From contig NC_013745.1 of NCBI RefSeq assembly GCF_000025325.1, positions 186,001-250,000 of the forward strand: a DNA stretch of 64,000 bases. Direction: 5' to 3'. Under the pieces are notes generated by a model. It was not told where the DNA came from, searched no databases, and saw only the letters and a program-made list of their open reading frames with translations. The position numbers and the translations under genes were made by a program. The first letter of the stretch is position 1, and the number at the start of each line of letters is the position of its first letter. The stretch comes from Haloterrigena turkmenica DSM 5511 (lineage in GTDB: Archaea > Halobacteriota > Halobacteria > Halobacteriales > Natrialbaceae). This document shows positions 25,601 to 33,734 of this stretch, in pieces.

Positions 25601-26892
25601 GCCGTAACACCATCCCCAGGAGCGACGAGATCTGGTTTCACATACCGACCGATCGGAGTCGGTCCTTGCCTAGAAAACGATGGTACCTCCGATTCGTTCA
25701 CACTTGACCCAACAGTGATTACGTCACGCAATGTTCCTGGCGAGGTGATTGATCCATAGCCAGCGTTGTTACCGGCTGCAGCAACGACAGTTGTATCCCT
25801 TTTCACTGCATCTTTGATGGTGCTGCGAAATGGATCATTCGTCCGAATTGTCGATGGTTGGATACCGAAACTCATCGAGATTACATCCGCATCTTGTTGG
25901 GTAGCATACTCAACCCCGTCAATGACCGTGGATATCTTCCCAGACTCGGTCCGGTCTAATACTCGAACATCAATGACATCAGCGTCTGGGGCAACTCCTA
26001 CATACGTATCGTTAGAGGTACCATCTCCAGTAATAAGTCCAGCTGCTGGTGTCCCATGGTTAGGGAGATCTCCGGTTTTTCCGTCGTCCACTAGGTCGAT
26101 TTCTCTAACCTCTGAATCGCCAATATCTGGATGTGATTCGTTGATTCCGGTATCGAGAACTGCAACTGTGACATCTTCACCGGTCACATTGTATTGATCA
26201 TGAGCCGACTCCAAATCTATATTTGAACGAGGAGTGGTCCCGGCACCCTTAACCGTCGCATCATAATACACTGATTTAACATTTCGTGCGCTTGCTAACC
26301 GCTGGTACGTTTCGTCTGTGGCAGACTTCGAGACAGACACCGCTGTCCCATTAACCGTTTCTAATTGCCGATGATTTCTGATATCGCCTCGCTGCTTGGT
26401 AGGCACACCGTCGTTCATCGCATCACGCTCAGTATATTCAACAATGATTGGAATCGAATCTGATTCGGCGTCCGTTATATCTTGTTCTCGGAGTAAGTCG
26501 ATGTTGAATAAGCTTTTATCAAATTTCGTGAGGTCAACTCCTTCTGGTACGATGTGAACACCAGTTCGAGTCTCGAATTTCGTTGCTGACTTGTTTCCAA
26601 GAAGTCGATACGTCGGTTCTAGACCACGCTTGTCTATAGCAACTATGTCTCCAGTAATGAGCGTAAGTTTCTCTATTTGACTTTGGCTTATATTATCGCT
26701 ACTGAGAAATGCAGTAGTTACGTTTGACGTGATATTATCTCCTGTTGTTGGAATATTACCCGTTTCGGACTGAACAACAGAAGCAGTTCCAATACCAGAC
26801 ATCTGAAAAGACAACACGGATATGAGAAAAACTAGAGTTAAAATTCGAATTATGCTTCTAATTTTATATACTTTGGGATCGTTAACTATCAT
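22675..26892 (-). CDS. Large secreted subtilisin-type (S8) serine protease with PKD and bactofilin-like C-terminal regions
   Basis: The 1405-residue protein has an N-terminal signal (IIRILTLVFLISVLSFQ). A propeptide-like segment leads to an S8 domain with catalytic Asp247 (VAVLDTGIN), His279 (NHGTPAAG), oxyanion Asn375 (AAAGNNAG) and Ser446 (GTSFSTP). Beta-sandwich modules follow, then a PKD domain (about 1130-1215: WDFDGDGTVDE). The Gly-rich repeat region (FNGGVEATGTVTATQGSVTA, then VRGGMETKELIVEE) resembles polymer-forming bactofilin-like beta-helices. The Cys pair near the end may form a disulfide. It probably acts outside the cell on proteins and could assemble or attach at the surface. 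It is AT-richer than the flanks and sits between copies of one virus gene. Confidence 0.8.
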   Translation of the reverse strand: MIVNDPKVYKIRSIIRILTLVFLISVLSFQMSGIGTASVVQSETGNIPTTGDNITSNVTTAFLSSDNISQSQIEKLTLITGDIVAIDKRGLEPTYRLLGNKSATKFETRTGVHIVPEGVDLTKFDKSLFNIDLLREQDITDAESDSIPIIVEYTERDAMNDGVPTKQRGDIRNHRQLETVNGTAVSVSKSATDETYQRLASARNVKSVYYDATVKGAGTTPRSNIDLESAHDQYNVTGEDVTVAVLDTGINESHPDIGDSEVREIDLVDDGKTGDLPNHGTPAAGLITGDGTSNDTYVGVAPDADVIDVRVLDRTESGKISTVIDGVEYATQQDADVISMSFGIQPSTIRTNDPFRSTIKDAVKRDTTVVAAAGNNAGYGSITSPGTLRDVITVGSSVNESEVPSFSRQGPTPIGRYVKPDLVAPGDGVTAPDARTTGYRSTEGTSFSTPIVAGTAALLHEKHPGWSEQRVKNAITSTTDSLGSQDIYTQGSGELNVTAALSPDIVIDPTTIDFGQFPAGETVTKTVTVRNLGSERRQVNVSAKAVAIQSSDPGTVSVNRSSMTLKPGSTASLALTVNTTNDLSKPHSGRLHVGDTTAIFGYVPKRQVTVKKHGLGSIDGDRITLMHTKTNRVYGPKEFDGSTAHFAIEQPGEYVAVSSGRHNGQPVITAKSEYIDGLETIILDESQTVTQTVDTGTLPQSGDELQNRTVIVNATLDSGPIDERVVAENAPTAAVRISPTSDMNYAVRRVITAPQGEKAYNTSTVYHLKHTKQHVSGLHTVSIDVDDLNTHTVRYYKGTPDETYSATLAADDFDNVPIYQSYMPAGLGTIFNQTIYVSPTIAHYHDAFAEGSFGYTEWSATPQQVIQEFDNDSSLTTAVKKHPFRSKLMRWSLSEHHFNSTVFPTVGQPPNGYVISDSPSEQYDLWINGDKTHSFTENSADVPISLARRNISSVRLRVQDQHGMSPLSNNTVTTFKATTDTSDTRPPTVPSISFESHGRTNVVPTGSLNVTVSTSDTRSSVQNVTLYTAKRDSNGVPSTTPFANESNWEHVPLTKANSGNYTTTLELGPYRGTLSVAVRAVDDAGNSVETTATNAVVVGNRSPTPKMTANASLVKAGTPVHFDASGSYDDSSVSAYRWDFDGDGTVDETTADPTATHQYTQTGKVKPALTVADSQGFTNTTQPLSISVASSLPQHLDEIDSRTKADIQSAVQIGQIQVESRRLNGKQEIGKESMFVARGDMNGGFEGGNGSTIVIQEGRVNGHAEGHNVIARDTQFNGGVEATGTVTATQGSVTARGGIEASESITVLPDTALTVRGGMETKELIVEENSSLVIHGKIEVDEFILENGSSARIWGSLHCNENSVEPSATVNVNGENGCMTEDMGGQDNGQTEKLSGVDIKIGRAT

Positions 26893-27017
26893 TTCTCCAC
26901 ATGATTAGTAGAATATAGAATATAAAGATGTTATGGAATATAATCTATTATCAGCCGTGCAGATAAAGACTGAGTCGCTATCCTCGGTGGCCCGATGTCA
27001 TGATTGACGAGACGGTC

Positions 27018-27078
27018 CGGCCTGATCAACTGCGAATACAAAGCCGTCAAGAGCTTCGAAACTGGGCAATATTCCGGC
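27018..27078 (+). repeat. Second partial copy of the 21957-22633 virus-type gene
   Basis: These 60 or so bases (encoding GLINCEYKAVKSFETGQYSG) match the segment at about 22256-22316 (CLIDYEYKAVGSFETGHYFG) at roughly four of five positions, in the same orientation. They are a decayed duplicate left on the right side of the protease gene. Confidence 0.5.
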
Positions 27079-27250
27079 CTCCGTCAGAACGTACACAGGT
27101 TTGCTCATGCCGATCCCGTTCGTTAATCCATTCCACACATATTGCGAGTTACCCACTGGTTCCTCCGTAACGGTCCCCCCTTGCATACGAACTGCGCATC
27201 CCGACGCTGTCTGTGTATTCACGGGATATGCAAATCAGGGTGAGCCGCTG

Positions 27251-27421
27251 ATGGCCTGGATTGATTCCCTCGAAACGCTGGTTTACACCGCCCTCGCCAT
27301 GGCGTTTCTCGGCGCCTACGCCGTCGCCGCTGTCTGCGACCGTCTCGTGTTCGACCCCATCGAGGAGGCTATCCCCTTTCTACCAATGGACGAAGACGAG
27401 AGTGGACTGAGAAACTCGTAG
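27251..27421 (+). CDS. Small membrane protein
   Basis: The 56-residue product from the ATG at 27251 (MAWIDSLETLVYTALAMAFL) has one membrane helix extended by GAYAVAAVCDRLVFDPI and an acidic cytoplasmic-type tail ending MDEDESGLRNS. It ends 7 bp before the convergent integrase gene. Such peptides often accompany virus or plasmid genes; function is unknown. Confidence 0.5.
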   Translation: MAWIDSLETLVYTALAMAFLGAYAVAAVCDRLVFDPIEEAIPFLPMDEDESGLRNS

Positions 27422-27427
27422 GCCAGA

Positions 27428-28570
27428 TCAGTCGCGGACTTCGTCGATACTGTCGGAGACGTCCTTCATCTTGGTATCCGAATATGCTTCGTGTGTTGTC
27501 TCAATCGATTGGTGGCGGAGAGCTTCTTGTGCCTTTTCGGACAAGCCACTCGCGTACAGGTCACGACCGAGCGCCCGTCGTGCGCCGTGGAGTGTGAGAT
27601 AGTCGTAATCGCCGTCCGGCTCGATACCGGCCTCTTTCGTGAGTCGTTTCATCAACCGCCGAACTCCCTCTTTGGAGATCGACGGCGGTGGGACCTCATG
27701 CTCACGGTGTAGTCGGTCAAGAACCTCGGTTTTCCCCGCGTCACCCCGGTCCTCGAGTGCTGCAGAAACCGCCTCCTTTCCGATCGATTCGACGAGTTCC
27801 TGCCGTTTCGACTGGTAGTGTCCGGTCGGGAAAACAGGCCACTCGTCGGTCGGTGGATCAAGGAGGCCGCGCCATCGCTCGAGGACATCGTGAACGCTCT
27901 CGGGGAATGGTGCGGTTTCATAGTCTCGTGATTTCCCATAGACCTCGATCGACCGCTCTTCGAAGTCGACGTCAGACCAGCGGAGGCCATCACGTTTCTC
28001 GTCCTTTGGATCCGAGAATAGTTCTGCCCCACGCGCCCCCGTGCCATCGAGCATGACTACGATCGCCCTGTCGCGGAACGCGGTCTCTCGATCGACCCGG
28101 ATCGTTCCCTCGAGCGCCATGTCGACGCGCTTCGTGACGTAGTTGATGAGCTGCTCGCGCTCATCTTCCGACCAGTACTGCGTTTTCCGCTTTCCGTCGT
28201 CTTCAGGGAGCGGATCCATCGCCTCGGTCGTGTCCGCTGGGTTCGTCTCGAGGAGTTGGTCTCGAACACACCAAGACAGGAACGCACGAACGTACGCGAA
28301 ATACGTCTGTGCCGTCGACGCCGAGATCTCCTCGTCGATCTTGGTTCGGTCGTATAGGTCCTCACTGTACCGACGGACGTCTGCCGGCTCGAGATCTCCA
28401 ATGTCCTCGATGCCGAGTTCGTCCCGACAGAACTCGGCGAACCCCATCAGCGGCGAGCGCATCGTCGTCCGGGAGCCTTCAGCTTGGATCTTGTACGTGA
28501 GGTAGCGTTCGACCGCATCTTGAACGGTCTTCCCCTGGGAGTGAGCCCGTCTCTCGCTGGGAGTAGACAT
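27428..28570 (-). CDS. Tyrosine recombinase (XerC/D-like integrase)
   Basis: The 380-residue protein has an N-terminal SAM-like core-binding domain (about 15-115: YLTYKIQAEGSRTT, YFAYVRAFLSWCVRDQLLET). The catalytic domain keeps all key residues: Arg180 (DGTGARGAEL), His328 and Arg331 (LHGARRALG), His353 (LRHQSIETT) and Tyr363 (EAYSDTK). It should integrate and excise a circular element. Its position at the right end of the 9-28.6 kb provirus debris fits that role. No tRNA gene or obvious att repeat was found next to it, so the boundaries remain undefined. The frame is intact, unlike most of the element. Confidence 0.88.
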   Translation of the reverse strand: MSTPSERRAHSQGKTVQDAVERYLTYKIQAEGSRTTMRSPLMGFAEFCRDELGIEDIGDLEPADVRRYSEDLYDRTKIDEEISASTAQTYFAYVRAFLSWCVRDQLLETNPADTTEAMDPLPEDDGKRKTQYWSEDEREQLINYVTKRVDMALEGTIRVDRETAFRDRAIVVMLDGTGARGAELFSDPKDEKRDGLRWSDVDFEERSIEVYGKSRDYETAPFPESVHDVLERWRGLLDPPTDEWPVFPTGHYQSKRQELVESIGKEAVSAALEDRGDAGKTEVLDRLHREHEVPPPSISKEGVRRLMKRLTKEAGIEPDGDYDYLTLHGARRALGRDLYASGLSEKAQEALRHQSIETTHEAYSDTKMKDVSDSIDEVRD

Positions 28571-28809
28571 TCGTATGTGGGGTACAGTATCGACCCTAGT
28601 AAAGTCCCTTGGTTAAACTGGTATTTAGACAAGTGGATTGAATATGGCCTAATTCGGTCAATATCGGAGCGCTCGGGTGTCCTACAGTACGAAACCGCAC
28701 TTGATAAATCAAAGTTCGATATACAGAATGGTCGTGCGTTCCGCCACGACTTCGGGATGTAGACTTCTACAAACTACCAACTGTCTTATGTTTTTCAGAC
28801 ACAGTAATC

Positions 28810-28960
28810 GGCAGTTGTCGTGGATGTGCCGATCGTCGGGACAACCAGTGTAGAGCACCTCGAGCAGGCTGTCGTGGCGCTCGAGATCGTCCTCTCGGAT
28901 TCGGATATCGAATATCTTGAGGAACCCTACGAGTCGCTTCCGGTCTCCACGCACGAGTAA
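28810..28960 (+). pseudogene. Aldo/keto reductase C-terminal fragment
   Basis: The plus strand encodes VPIVGTTSVEHLEQAVVALE, then LSDSDIEYLEEPYESLPVS and a stop at 28958-28960. This is the usual C-terminus of haloarchaeal aldo/keto reductases, including the NADP-contacting GTTS segment. The rest of the gene is missing, so this is a truncated end left at a rearrangement junction beside the integrase gene. Confidence 0.65.
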
Positions 28961-29330
28961 CGACTGTTCTGGTGTACGAGTACCGATGACTTACCATCCT
29001 TTCGCGATAGCATCGGAATGATAGTGACAATTTCCAATAACTGAATAGCTGAGATTTTTTGGTATCGCGGCTCTGTTGAAATCCTCGGAAGTTGATACAA
29101 ACGGCGTGCGAGATACAGACGATTTGTTTAGCATCAATGGGGTTACTTCAGTACCGATAACAGCGTACTCTGGATAGAGGCTGTATTCAGCACTCGTTTT
29201 CCTTCGACAGAATTCGGCGGATGTACCGCAAACAGCGTAGCGAGCACCATAACAGGACAGGCCGGCTAGGATCGTGGCAGTGCCTGCGGTATCCAGATGC
29301 TTAATTATCCACGGTGTATGATCCCATACG
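28961..29330. other. Intergenic stretch with one IS-type end
   Basis: There is no gene in these 370 bp. GGCTCTGTTGAAATCCTC at 29069-29086 matches the end type of the 429-bp element at 21052. The bases before the regulator ATG at 29331 include an AT-rich CTTAATTATCC, which may be its promoter. Confidence 0.4.
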
Positions 29331-30008
29331 ATGACCGTCACGACGGAGTTCCGACTTCGTTCATCCGCTCTCCCGCTCGTCAGTATTCCGGCGTCGCTCC
29401 CGCCCGACGAGATCGAGTGCTCCCACGCCCTTTGTCTCGAGCCTGACGCGCGGGTGTTCCACGTTGAGATCGACGCCGAGTACGATGTCTCCGAAGCGCA
29501 ACTTGCAGCGCTCGACGAAGTTGTCACGGTGACGCCGCTCGGAGAACGAGCCGACACGACCATCTTTAAGCTCACGGTCGAATTAGACGACTCGATCGCC
29601 CCGGCCTTCGACCCTGAGCGCTTCGATGGTGCAAAGATGAAATCCACGACCATCACGTCGGACGGGTGGTACGAAACGAAGGAATTCAAAGACTACGAGA
29701 CGTTCCACGACTTCCACACCACGTTCGAGGATCACAGCATCTCACTGGAACTCATCTCCATCACATCCAACCAATCCTCGTTCAACGACTCCACAGGAGA
29801 TGGTCTCACTGACCGGCAACGGGAGGCCCTGGAACTCGCAGTCTCTCGTGGCTACTATGAGAGCCCGCGCAAAGTTACGGCTGCGGAACTCGCCGAGGAA
29901 TTAGGTATCTCTCAACCGTCCCTGTCGAGTCTCCTCCGGCGTGGCGAGCGCCAGATCCTCACCTCCTCGCTCGACGTACAGGGGTACTTAAACACCGCTT
30001 CTAAATAG
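29331..30008 (+). CDS. HTH-10 (Bat-type) transcription regulator
   Basis: The 225-residue protein has an N-terminal sensor-like half (LPPDEIECSHALCLEPDARV ... TVTPLGERADTTIFKLTVEL). A C-terminal HTH-10 domain follows (LTDRQREALELAVSRGYYES, AELAEELGISQPSLSSLLRR). Members regulate metabolic and redox genes in haloarchaea. Its last codons overlap the first copy of a 36-bp motif that recurs before the dehydrogenase gene. This suggests that it controls the cupin and dehydrogenase genes immediately downstream. Confidence 0.85.
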   Translation: MTVTTEFRLRSSALPLVSIPASLPPDEIECSHALCLEPDARVFHVEIDAEYDVSEAQLAALDEVVTVTPLGERADTTIFKLTVELDDSIAPAFDPERFDGAKMKSTTITSDGWYETKEFKDYETFHDFHTTFEDHSISLELISITSNQSSFNDSTGDGLTDRQREALELAVSRGYYESPRKVTAAELAEELGISQPSLSSLLRRGERQILTSSLDVQGYLNTASK

Positions 30009-30020
30009 CATCGAATCCAA
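29985..30020 (+). promoter_or_regulatory. 36-bp motif upstream of the cupin gene (copy 1)
   Basis: The sequence begins TACTTAAACAC and ends ATAGCATCGAATCCAA. It matches copy 2 (30521-30556) at 29 of 36 positions with no gap. It covers the last codons of the regulator gene and lies about 35 bp before the cupin ATG. It probably combines a TATA-like CTTAAA with an operator. Confidence 0.5.
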
Positions 30021-30054
30021 GTCACATAACACGAATGATGCATAGGTACAATCC

Positions 30055-30462
30055 ATGGATATCACTAGAAACTGTTCGCAACCCTCCACTGAAGGTCCCG
30101 GCGAGTATTTTACAGGGAGCGCCCGAATCGATCGTCTGTTCGACTCGCAAGACGAGGCTCGCGCAGCGGCGGCGAGTGTCACGTTCGAACCAGGTGCTCG
30201 CACTGCGTGGCACACCCATCCGCTCGGCCAGCGGTTGATCGTGACATGTGGCTGCGGCCTCGTGCAACGCGAAGGCGGAGAGATTGAGCAAATTCTCGCC
30301 GGCGACGTGGTCTGGTTCTCTCCGGGAGAGAAACACTGGCATGGTACGACGCCAGACAAGGCGATGACCCACATCGCCATCCAAGAGGAGCAAGACGGGG
30401 AGGTCGTCACCTGGCTGGAACACGTCACCGACGAGGAGTACGACCCGGAAGTGGAGAGTTGA
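30055..30462 (+). CDS. Cupin-fold protein
   Basis: The 135-residue protein is a single small cupin domain. It has the two metal-binding motifs [15 protein letters not shown] (motif 1, two His and a Gln in place of Glu) and [20 protein letters not shown] (motif 2 with His). The fold matches small cupins that act as isomerases or dioxygenases or accompany carboxymuconolactone-type enzymes. It lies in line with the HTH-10 gene and a short-chain dehydrogenase, which suggests a shared redox or detoxification function. The substrate is unknown. Confidence 0.85.
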   Translation: MDITRNCSQPSTEGPGEYFTGSARIDRLFDSQDEARAAAASVTFEPGARTAWHTHPLGQRLIVTCGCGLVQREGGEIEQILAGDVVWFSPGEKHWHGTTPDKAMTHIAIQEEQDGEVVTWLEHVTDEEYDPEVES

Positions 30463-30520
30463 TCCGACGCCACGCGACACCAGCGCCTGATCGTCGCGCC
30501 TCGCGCTTGATTCACAGGCC

Positions 30521-30556
30521 TACTTAAACACGTTTTACAGATAGCAGCGAATCCAA
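30521..30556 (+). promoter_or_regulatory. 36-bp motif upstream of the dehydrogenase gene (copy 2)
   Basis: The second copy begins TACTTAAACAC and ends ATAGCAGCGAATCCAA, 26 bp before the dehydrogenase ATG at 30583. The conserved outer blocks and variable centre are what a dimeric regulator or a promoter-plus-operator would show. The HTH-10 protein encoded upstream is the obvious candidate. Confidence 0.5.
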
Positions 30557-30582
30557 CCCGCTCCGTACCCTTCCTCCAGTTG

Positions 30583-31347
30583 ATGACAGCAGAGTTCGGT
30601 TCCGAACTGGATGGACAGGTTGCGATCGTTACGGGCGCGTCGTCCGGGATTGGTAAAGCAACGGCCAAGTCCCTGGCGTCGCGCGGTGCGAGTGTCGTCC
30701 TTGCTGCTCGACGGGAGGACGAACTGGACGATCTCGCGGCGCAGATTGAGGACGGAGACGGCGATGCACTCGCAGTGCCGACCGACATTACCGGTGATGA
30801 CGACATCGACACCTTAGTCGAAAGGACGACCGACGAATACGGTCGCATCGACATCCTCGTAAACAATGCGGGGCTCATGCCGCTCACCCATATCGTGGAC
30901 GCGGACAGGGAGACGCTCCAGACGACCATCGATGTCAACCTCACTGGCCTCGTCACGCTCACCCACGCCGTCGTCCCCACGATGCTGGAGCAAGAAAGCG
31001 GACATGTCGTTAACCTCTCTTCCGTCGTCGGACGGTACCTGCAGGCGAATAGCACGCACTACAACGCGGCGAAAGCCGGCGTGAAGACGTTCGGCGATTC
31101 ACTCCGGCTGGACGTTGCCTCGGAGGGCATCCGTGTTGCGACGATTGAGCCGGGTGCAGTCAGTACGGAACTCCTCGAACATATCCCTGACGAAGAGATC
31201 AAGGCAGGGATAGAGGACCACGTCGGGTCGATGCAGGCTCTTGAGCCCGACGATATCGCCCGAACGATCACGTTTGTCGTGACCCAGCCGCAGCACGTGG
31301 ATATCAACGAGGTCCTGATCCGACCGACGGACCAAGTGCAACCGTAG
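30583..31347 (+). CDS. Short-chain dehydrogenase/reductase
   Basis: The 254-residue classical SDR has the cofactor loop TGASSGIGKA, an NNAG motif (LVNNAGLMPL) and the catalytic Ser, Tyr and Lys (NLSSVVGRY ... STHYNAAKAG). An Arg pair after the second beta-strand (LAARRED) points to NADP. The best start is the ATG at 30583; a TTG one codon earlier is in frame. The gene stands right after the cupin gene with its own copy of the 36-bp motif. Its substrate is unknown. Confidence 0.9.
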   Translation: MTAEFGSELDGQVAIVTGASSGIGKATAKSLASRGASVVLAARREDELDDLAAQIEDGDGDALAVPTDITGDDDIDTLVERTTDEYGRIDILVNNAGLMPLTHIVDADRETLQTTIDVNLTGLVTLTHAVVPTMLEQESGHVVNLSSVVGRYLQANSTHYNAAKAGVKTFGDSLRLDVASEGIRVATIEPGAVSTELLEHIPDEEIKAGIEDHVGSMQALEPDDIARTITFVVTQPQHVDINEVLIRPTDQVQP

Positions 31348-31427
31348 TCTCGAGGGATGGAACGAGAGAACGATCCTCCGTATACACCACTGAATCCGAG
31401 CGAGTTCCGTGACCAATACGCGCTGTC

Positions 31428-32362
31428 GGCCTTGTTTAGACGCGTGAGATCAGCGGTATCAGAGCTTCACGGCTTGCTCGATGTTTCTGACGGCAGCCTT
31501 TAGGACGAGCTCTCTGAACTGGCCAAACCACGTTCTGGCCCGCAACGTCTCGCCGAATCGATGCTTCAGCGCGAAGAAGATCGCTTCGACGATCGAGCGG
31601 CGGTGATAGACGTTCTCGTCGTGGCGAGCGTTGTGCGCTTTGTCAAGTGCATAGAACTCTCGATGTTTGATCACCGGGCGGATGCCAATATCCCTGAGCT
31701 CGTGCCGCAGCACGTCCCAGTCGTAACTTTTGTCAGCAGTGATCGTGGTTAGCTGTGCTAGATTTCTCATCAGTACCTGTCGTCCAACGTGTGTATCGTG
31801 CGGCTGTTTCATCGAGCAATGGATATCGAGGATGACGCTAGTATCGCAATCGACGAGCGCTGTCGTCTTGATATCATCAAAGTTGTAGCCGACGCGGAGG
31901 ACGTAGTGGCGGCTAGCTTGATGGCGTTTGAAGCCGGTCGCGTCGATCGCCTGAACATCGCCGAGCTCGTGTAGCGAGACAGACAGCCGCAGTAACACCC
32001 GCCAGATCCGCATTTTGAGATCTTGTTTCCGCGTACAGACGGTGGTGAAATCCGGTAGCTGATCCACAGAAAGTCCGAGTTTCGCCGCGATTCCCGGCAT
32101 CTCGTACAGGATATCGAGCAACCGACGGTATGGTTGGTTCAGGTACTCTCGGAGGCAGTGGATCGAGATAATCACCCAGTCAGCGTAGCCGCCGTCACCC
32201 TTCTTGATCGCCGACGCTGGCTTGCCGATGACAGCATTCTGGGACAAATCGACGCATCGGTCGGTGAAGCGGGCGAGTTGAGATGGCATACTCGCCGCTT
32301 CCTCGCTCAATTCCACATAATCCCGGTCGAGACGTCAACTGAGCGGCGTCTAAACACGGCCC
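31428..32362. mobile_element. IS5-type insertion sequence, apparently intact
   Basis: The element of about 935 bp has inverted ends (GGCCTTGTTTAGACGC at 31428-31443; GGGCCGTGTTTAGACGC read from 32362 inwards). It is flanked by the perfect 8-bp direct repeat GCGCTGTC (31420-31427 and 32363-32370). An 8-bp duplication is usual for the ISH1 group of IS5. It carries one full transposase gene on the minus strand. Confidence 0.8.
31459..32289 (-). CDS. IS5-family transposase
   Basis: The transposase, about 276 residues from the ATG at 32289 (MPSQLARFTDRCVDLS), has the DDE catalytic fold: first Asp in VQAIDATGFKRH, second in ITADKSYDWDVLRH, and Glu in the C-terminal RRSIVEAIFFALKHRFGETL. The frame is uninterrupted and the terminal repeats are present, so the element may still be mobile. 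An ATG at 32316 would add nine residues. Confidence 0.85.
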   Translation of the reverse strand: MPSQLARFTDRCVDLSQNAVIGKPASAIKKGDGGYADWVIISIHCLREYLNQPYRRLLDILYEMPGIAAKLGLSVDQLPDFTTVCTRKQDLKMRIWRVLLRLSVSLHELGDVQAIDATGFKRHQASRHYVLRVGYNFDDIKTTALVDCDTSVILDIHCSMKQPHDTHVGRQVLMRNLAQLTTITADKSYDWDVLRHELRDIGIRPVIKHREFYALDKAHNARHDENVYHRRSIVEAIFFALKHRFGETLRARTWFGQFRELVLKAAVRNIEQAVKL

Positions 32363-32395
32363 GCGCTGTCTATTCAGCACGAGTTCTGAAACCTA

Positions 32396-32584
32396 TCACC
32401 GGTTGAAGGGTTCTACAGAGCCGATCTCGCCAGTAGCTGTTCCCACCATTCCACCGAGGGACCCGACAATTACTTTACAGAGAAAATCTGGAGTCCCCCT
32501 AATTGACCCGTAAAATACGGCGTGAAGTTCCACGCCGACCGCGAGTGTGGCCGCGGGAAGGTCGCCTATTTCGAGAACATTTAA
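32396..32584. other. Intergenic stretch, IS-end-like sequence
   Basis: No gene is supported. The bases 32405-32422, read on the minus strand, give GGCTCTGTAGAACCCTTC, similar to the ends at 21052 and 29069. The rest resembles non-coding plasmid sequence. Confidence 0.3.
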
Positions 32585-33328
32585 CACGGTCGCACAGTTC
32601 CGACCGCTACGAGTACCAGCTATACTGTTGGGAATGCGGGCACAAGATCGACGAGTCAGAGGTGCTGTTTCTCGGCGGCGACTGGTACAGCGAGCACGGG
32701 TGGCGCTACTACGGCCGCCCGCTCGAGGACCTGTTCATCCCGCCCGACCGTGTCCTCGAGCTAGGCCCCGACCCCGATCGTGACGAGCTGATCGCCGCCC
32801 TCGAATTAGGATGGGTCGAACGCGACGCGTCGATCCCACCTGTTTTCGTTCGGTGCGGGCGGCGAAGGCGAGTGGGACGCCTGCGAGGACTATGGCCACG
32901 CGGTGCCAGTCCGATTCGACGAGCGGTGTCGCATGTGCTACGGCGGCGAATGGACCGAGCGCCTGGACGCCACGATCGAGGCGCTGGCCTGGAGCGTTCG
33001 GGAGCGGAATCGGTCATTCGCCCACCGGCAGCCGACGCAACTCTCGCCGACCGAGCCCGGCGCAGCGCCGCTCGAGGGAGAGATTCTCTGGCGGCACCAC
33101 GACGCCGAAGGGACGACGAAACTCGTCGAAATGACTCAACGACTCGAGGACCAGGACTCGGACCACATGGAGTACGTGCTCTGGGACCCGACGCACACCG
33201 AACGCTGGCAGTACCACGAGGAGGATCTCGAGTATTGCTTTTGGGATACGGGACTGGTCAATGACGAGGCAAAGCCCGTAATGGACGACCGGATTCGGGC
33301 GGTATGGGAACGCGTCTGTGGCCGGTAA
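32585..33328 (+). pseudogene. Frameshifted haloarchaeal hypothetical protein
   Basis: A first frame reads YEYQLYCWECGHKIDESEVL, FLGGDWYSEHGWRYYGRPLE and PPDRVLELGPDP. After a shift near 32835 a second frame continues as HLFSFGAGGEGEWDACEDYG, VRFDERCRMCYGGEWTERLD and AIEALAW, with an acidic C-terminal domain to the stop at 33328. Two CxxC zinc sites (CWEC and CRMC) flank the damaged region. No start codon matches the family N-terminus, so the 5' end is probably gone. Confidence 0.5.
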
Positions 33329-33734
33329 CTGTTGGTACTATCCGTTAGTGCTTTTGTGGTGTAGTGTTCAACAGAAAATGGCGTGTCCCGGGGCCACGGG
33401 CACGCCGCCCGTCTCTCCGAATCCTTCGTAACTCGAGACAGTCGCTACAACCTCGAAAAACGGTTTTATATCTGATTTCTAAAACTGGCAGGAAATATAA
33501 TACCCTGTCGTGTGTTGACAGAGGCGTCGTCCATAGGACGGCACAACCGAGGGGTGTCACAGAACAGTTCGCATGCTTCCACGTAGCTACCTGACAAACG
33601 GTTAAGTACAGGTGAGAGCGTTACCAGCAGAGCCATCGATCTATCTGCTGGCCGCCAAGAGCCGCACGCTGAAGTTACTTGTCAACGATACTTACACCAG
33701 AGTGTTTATACTGTGCTAAACGCACATAGCACAC

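Noticed and set aside
32503-33264. 253-residue plus-strand frame as a single gene
   Set aside because: Its second half is a frame shadow; the natural continuation is in the frame ending at 33328, so a frameshifted pseudogene is called instead.
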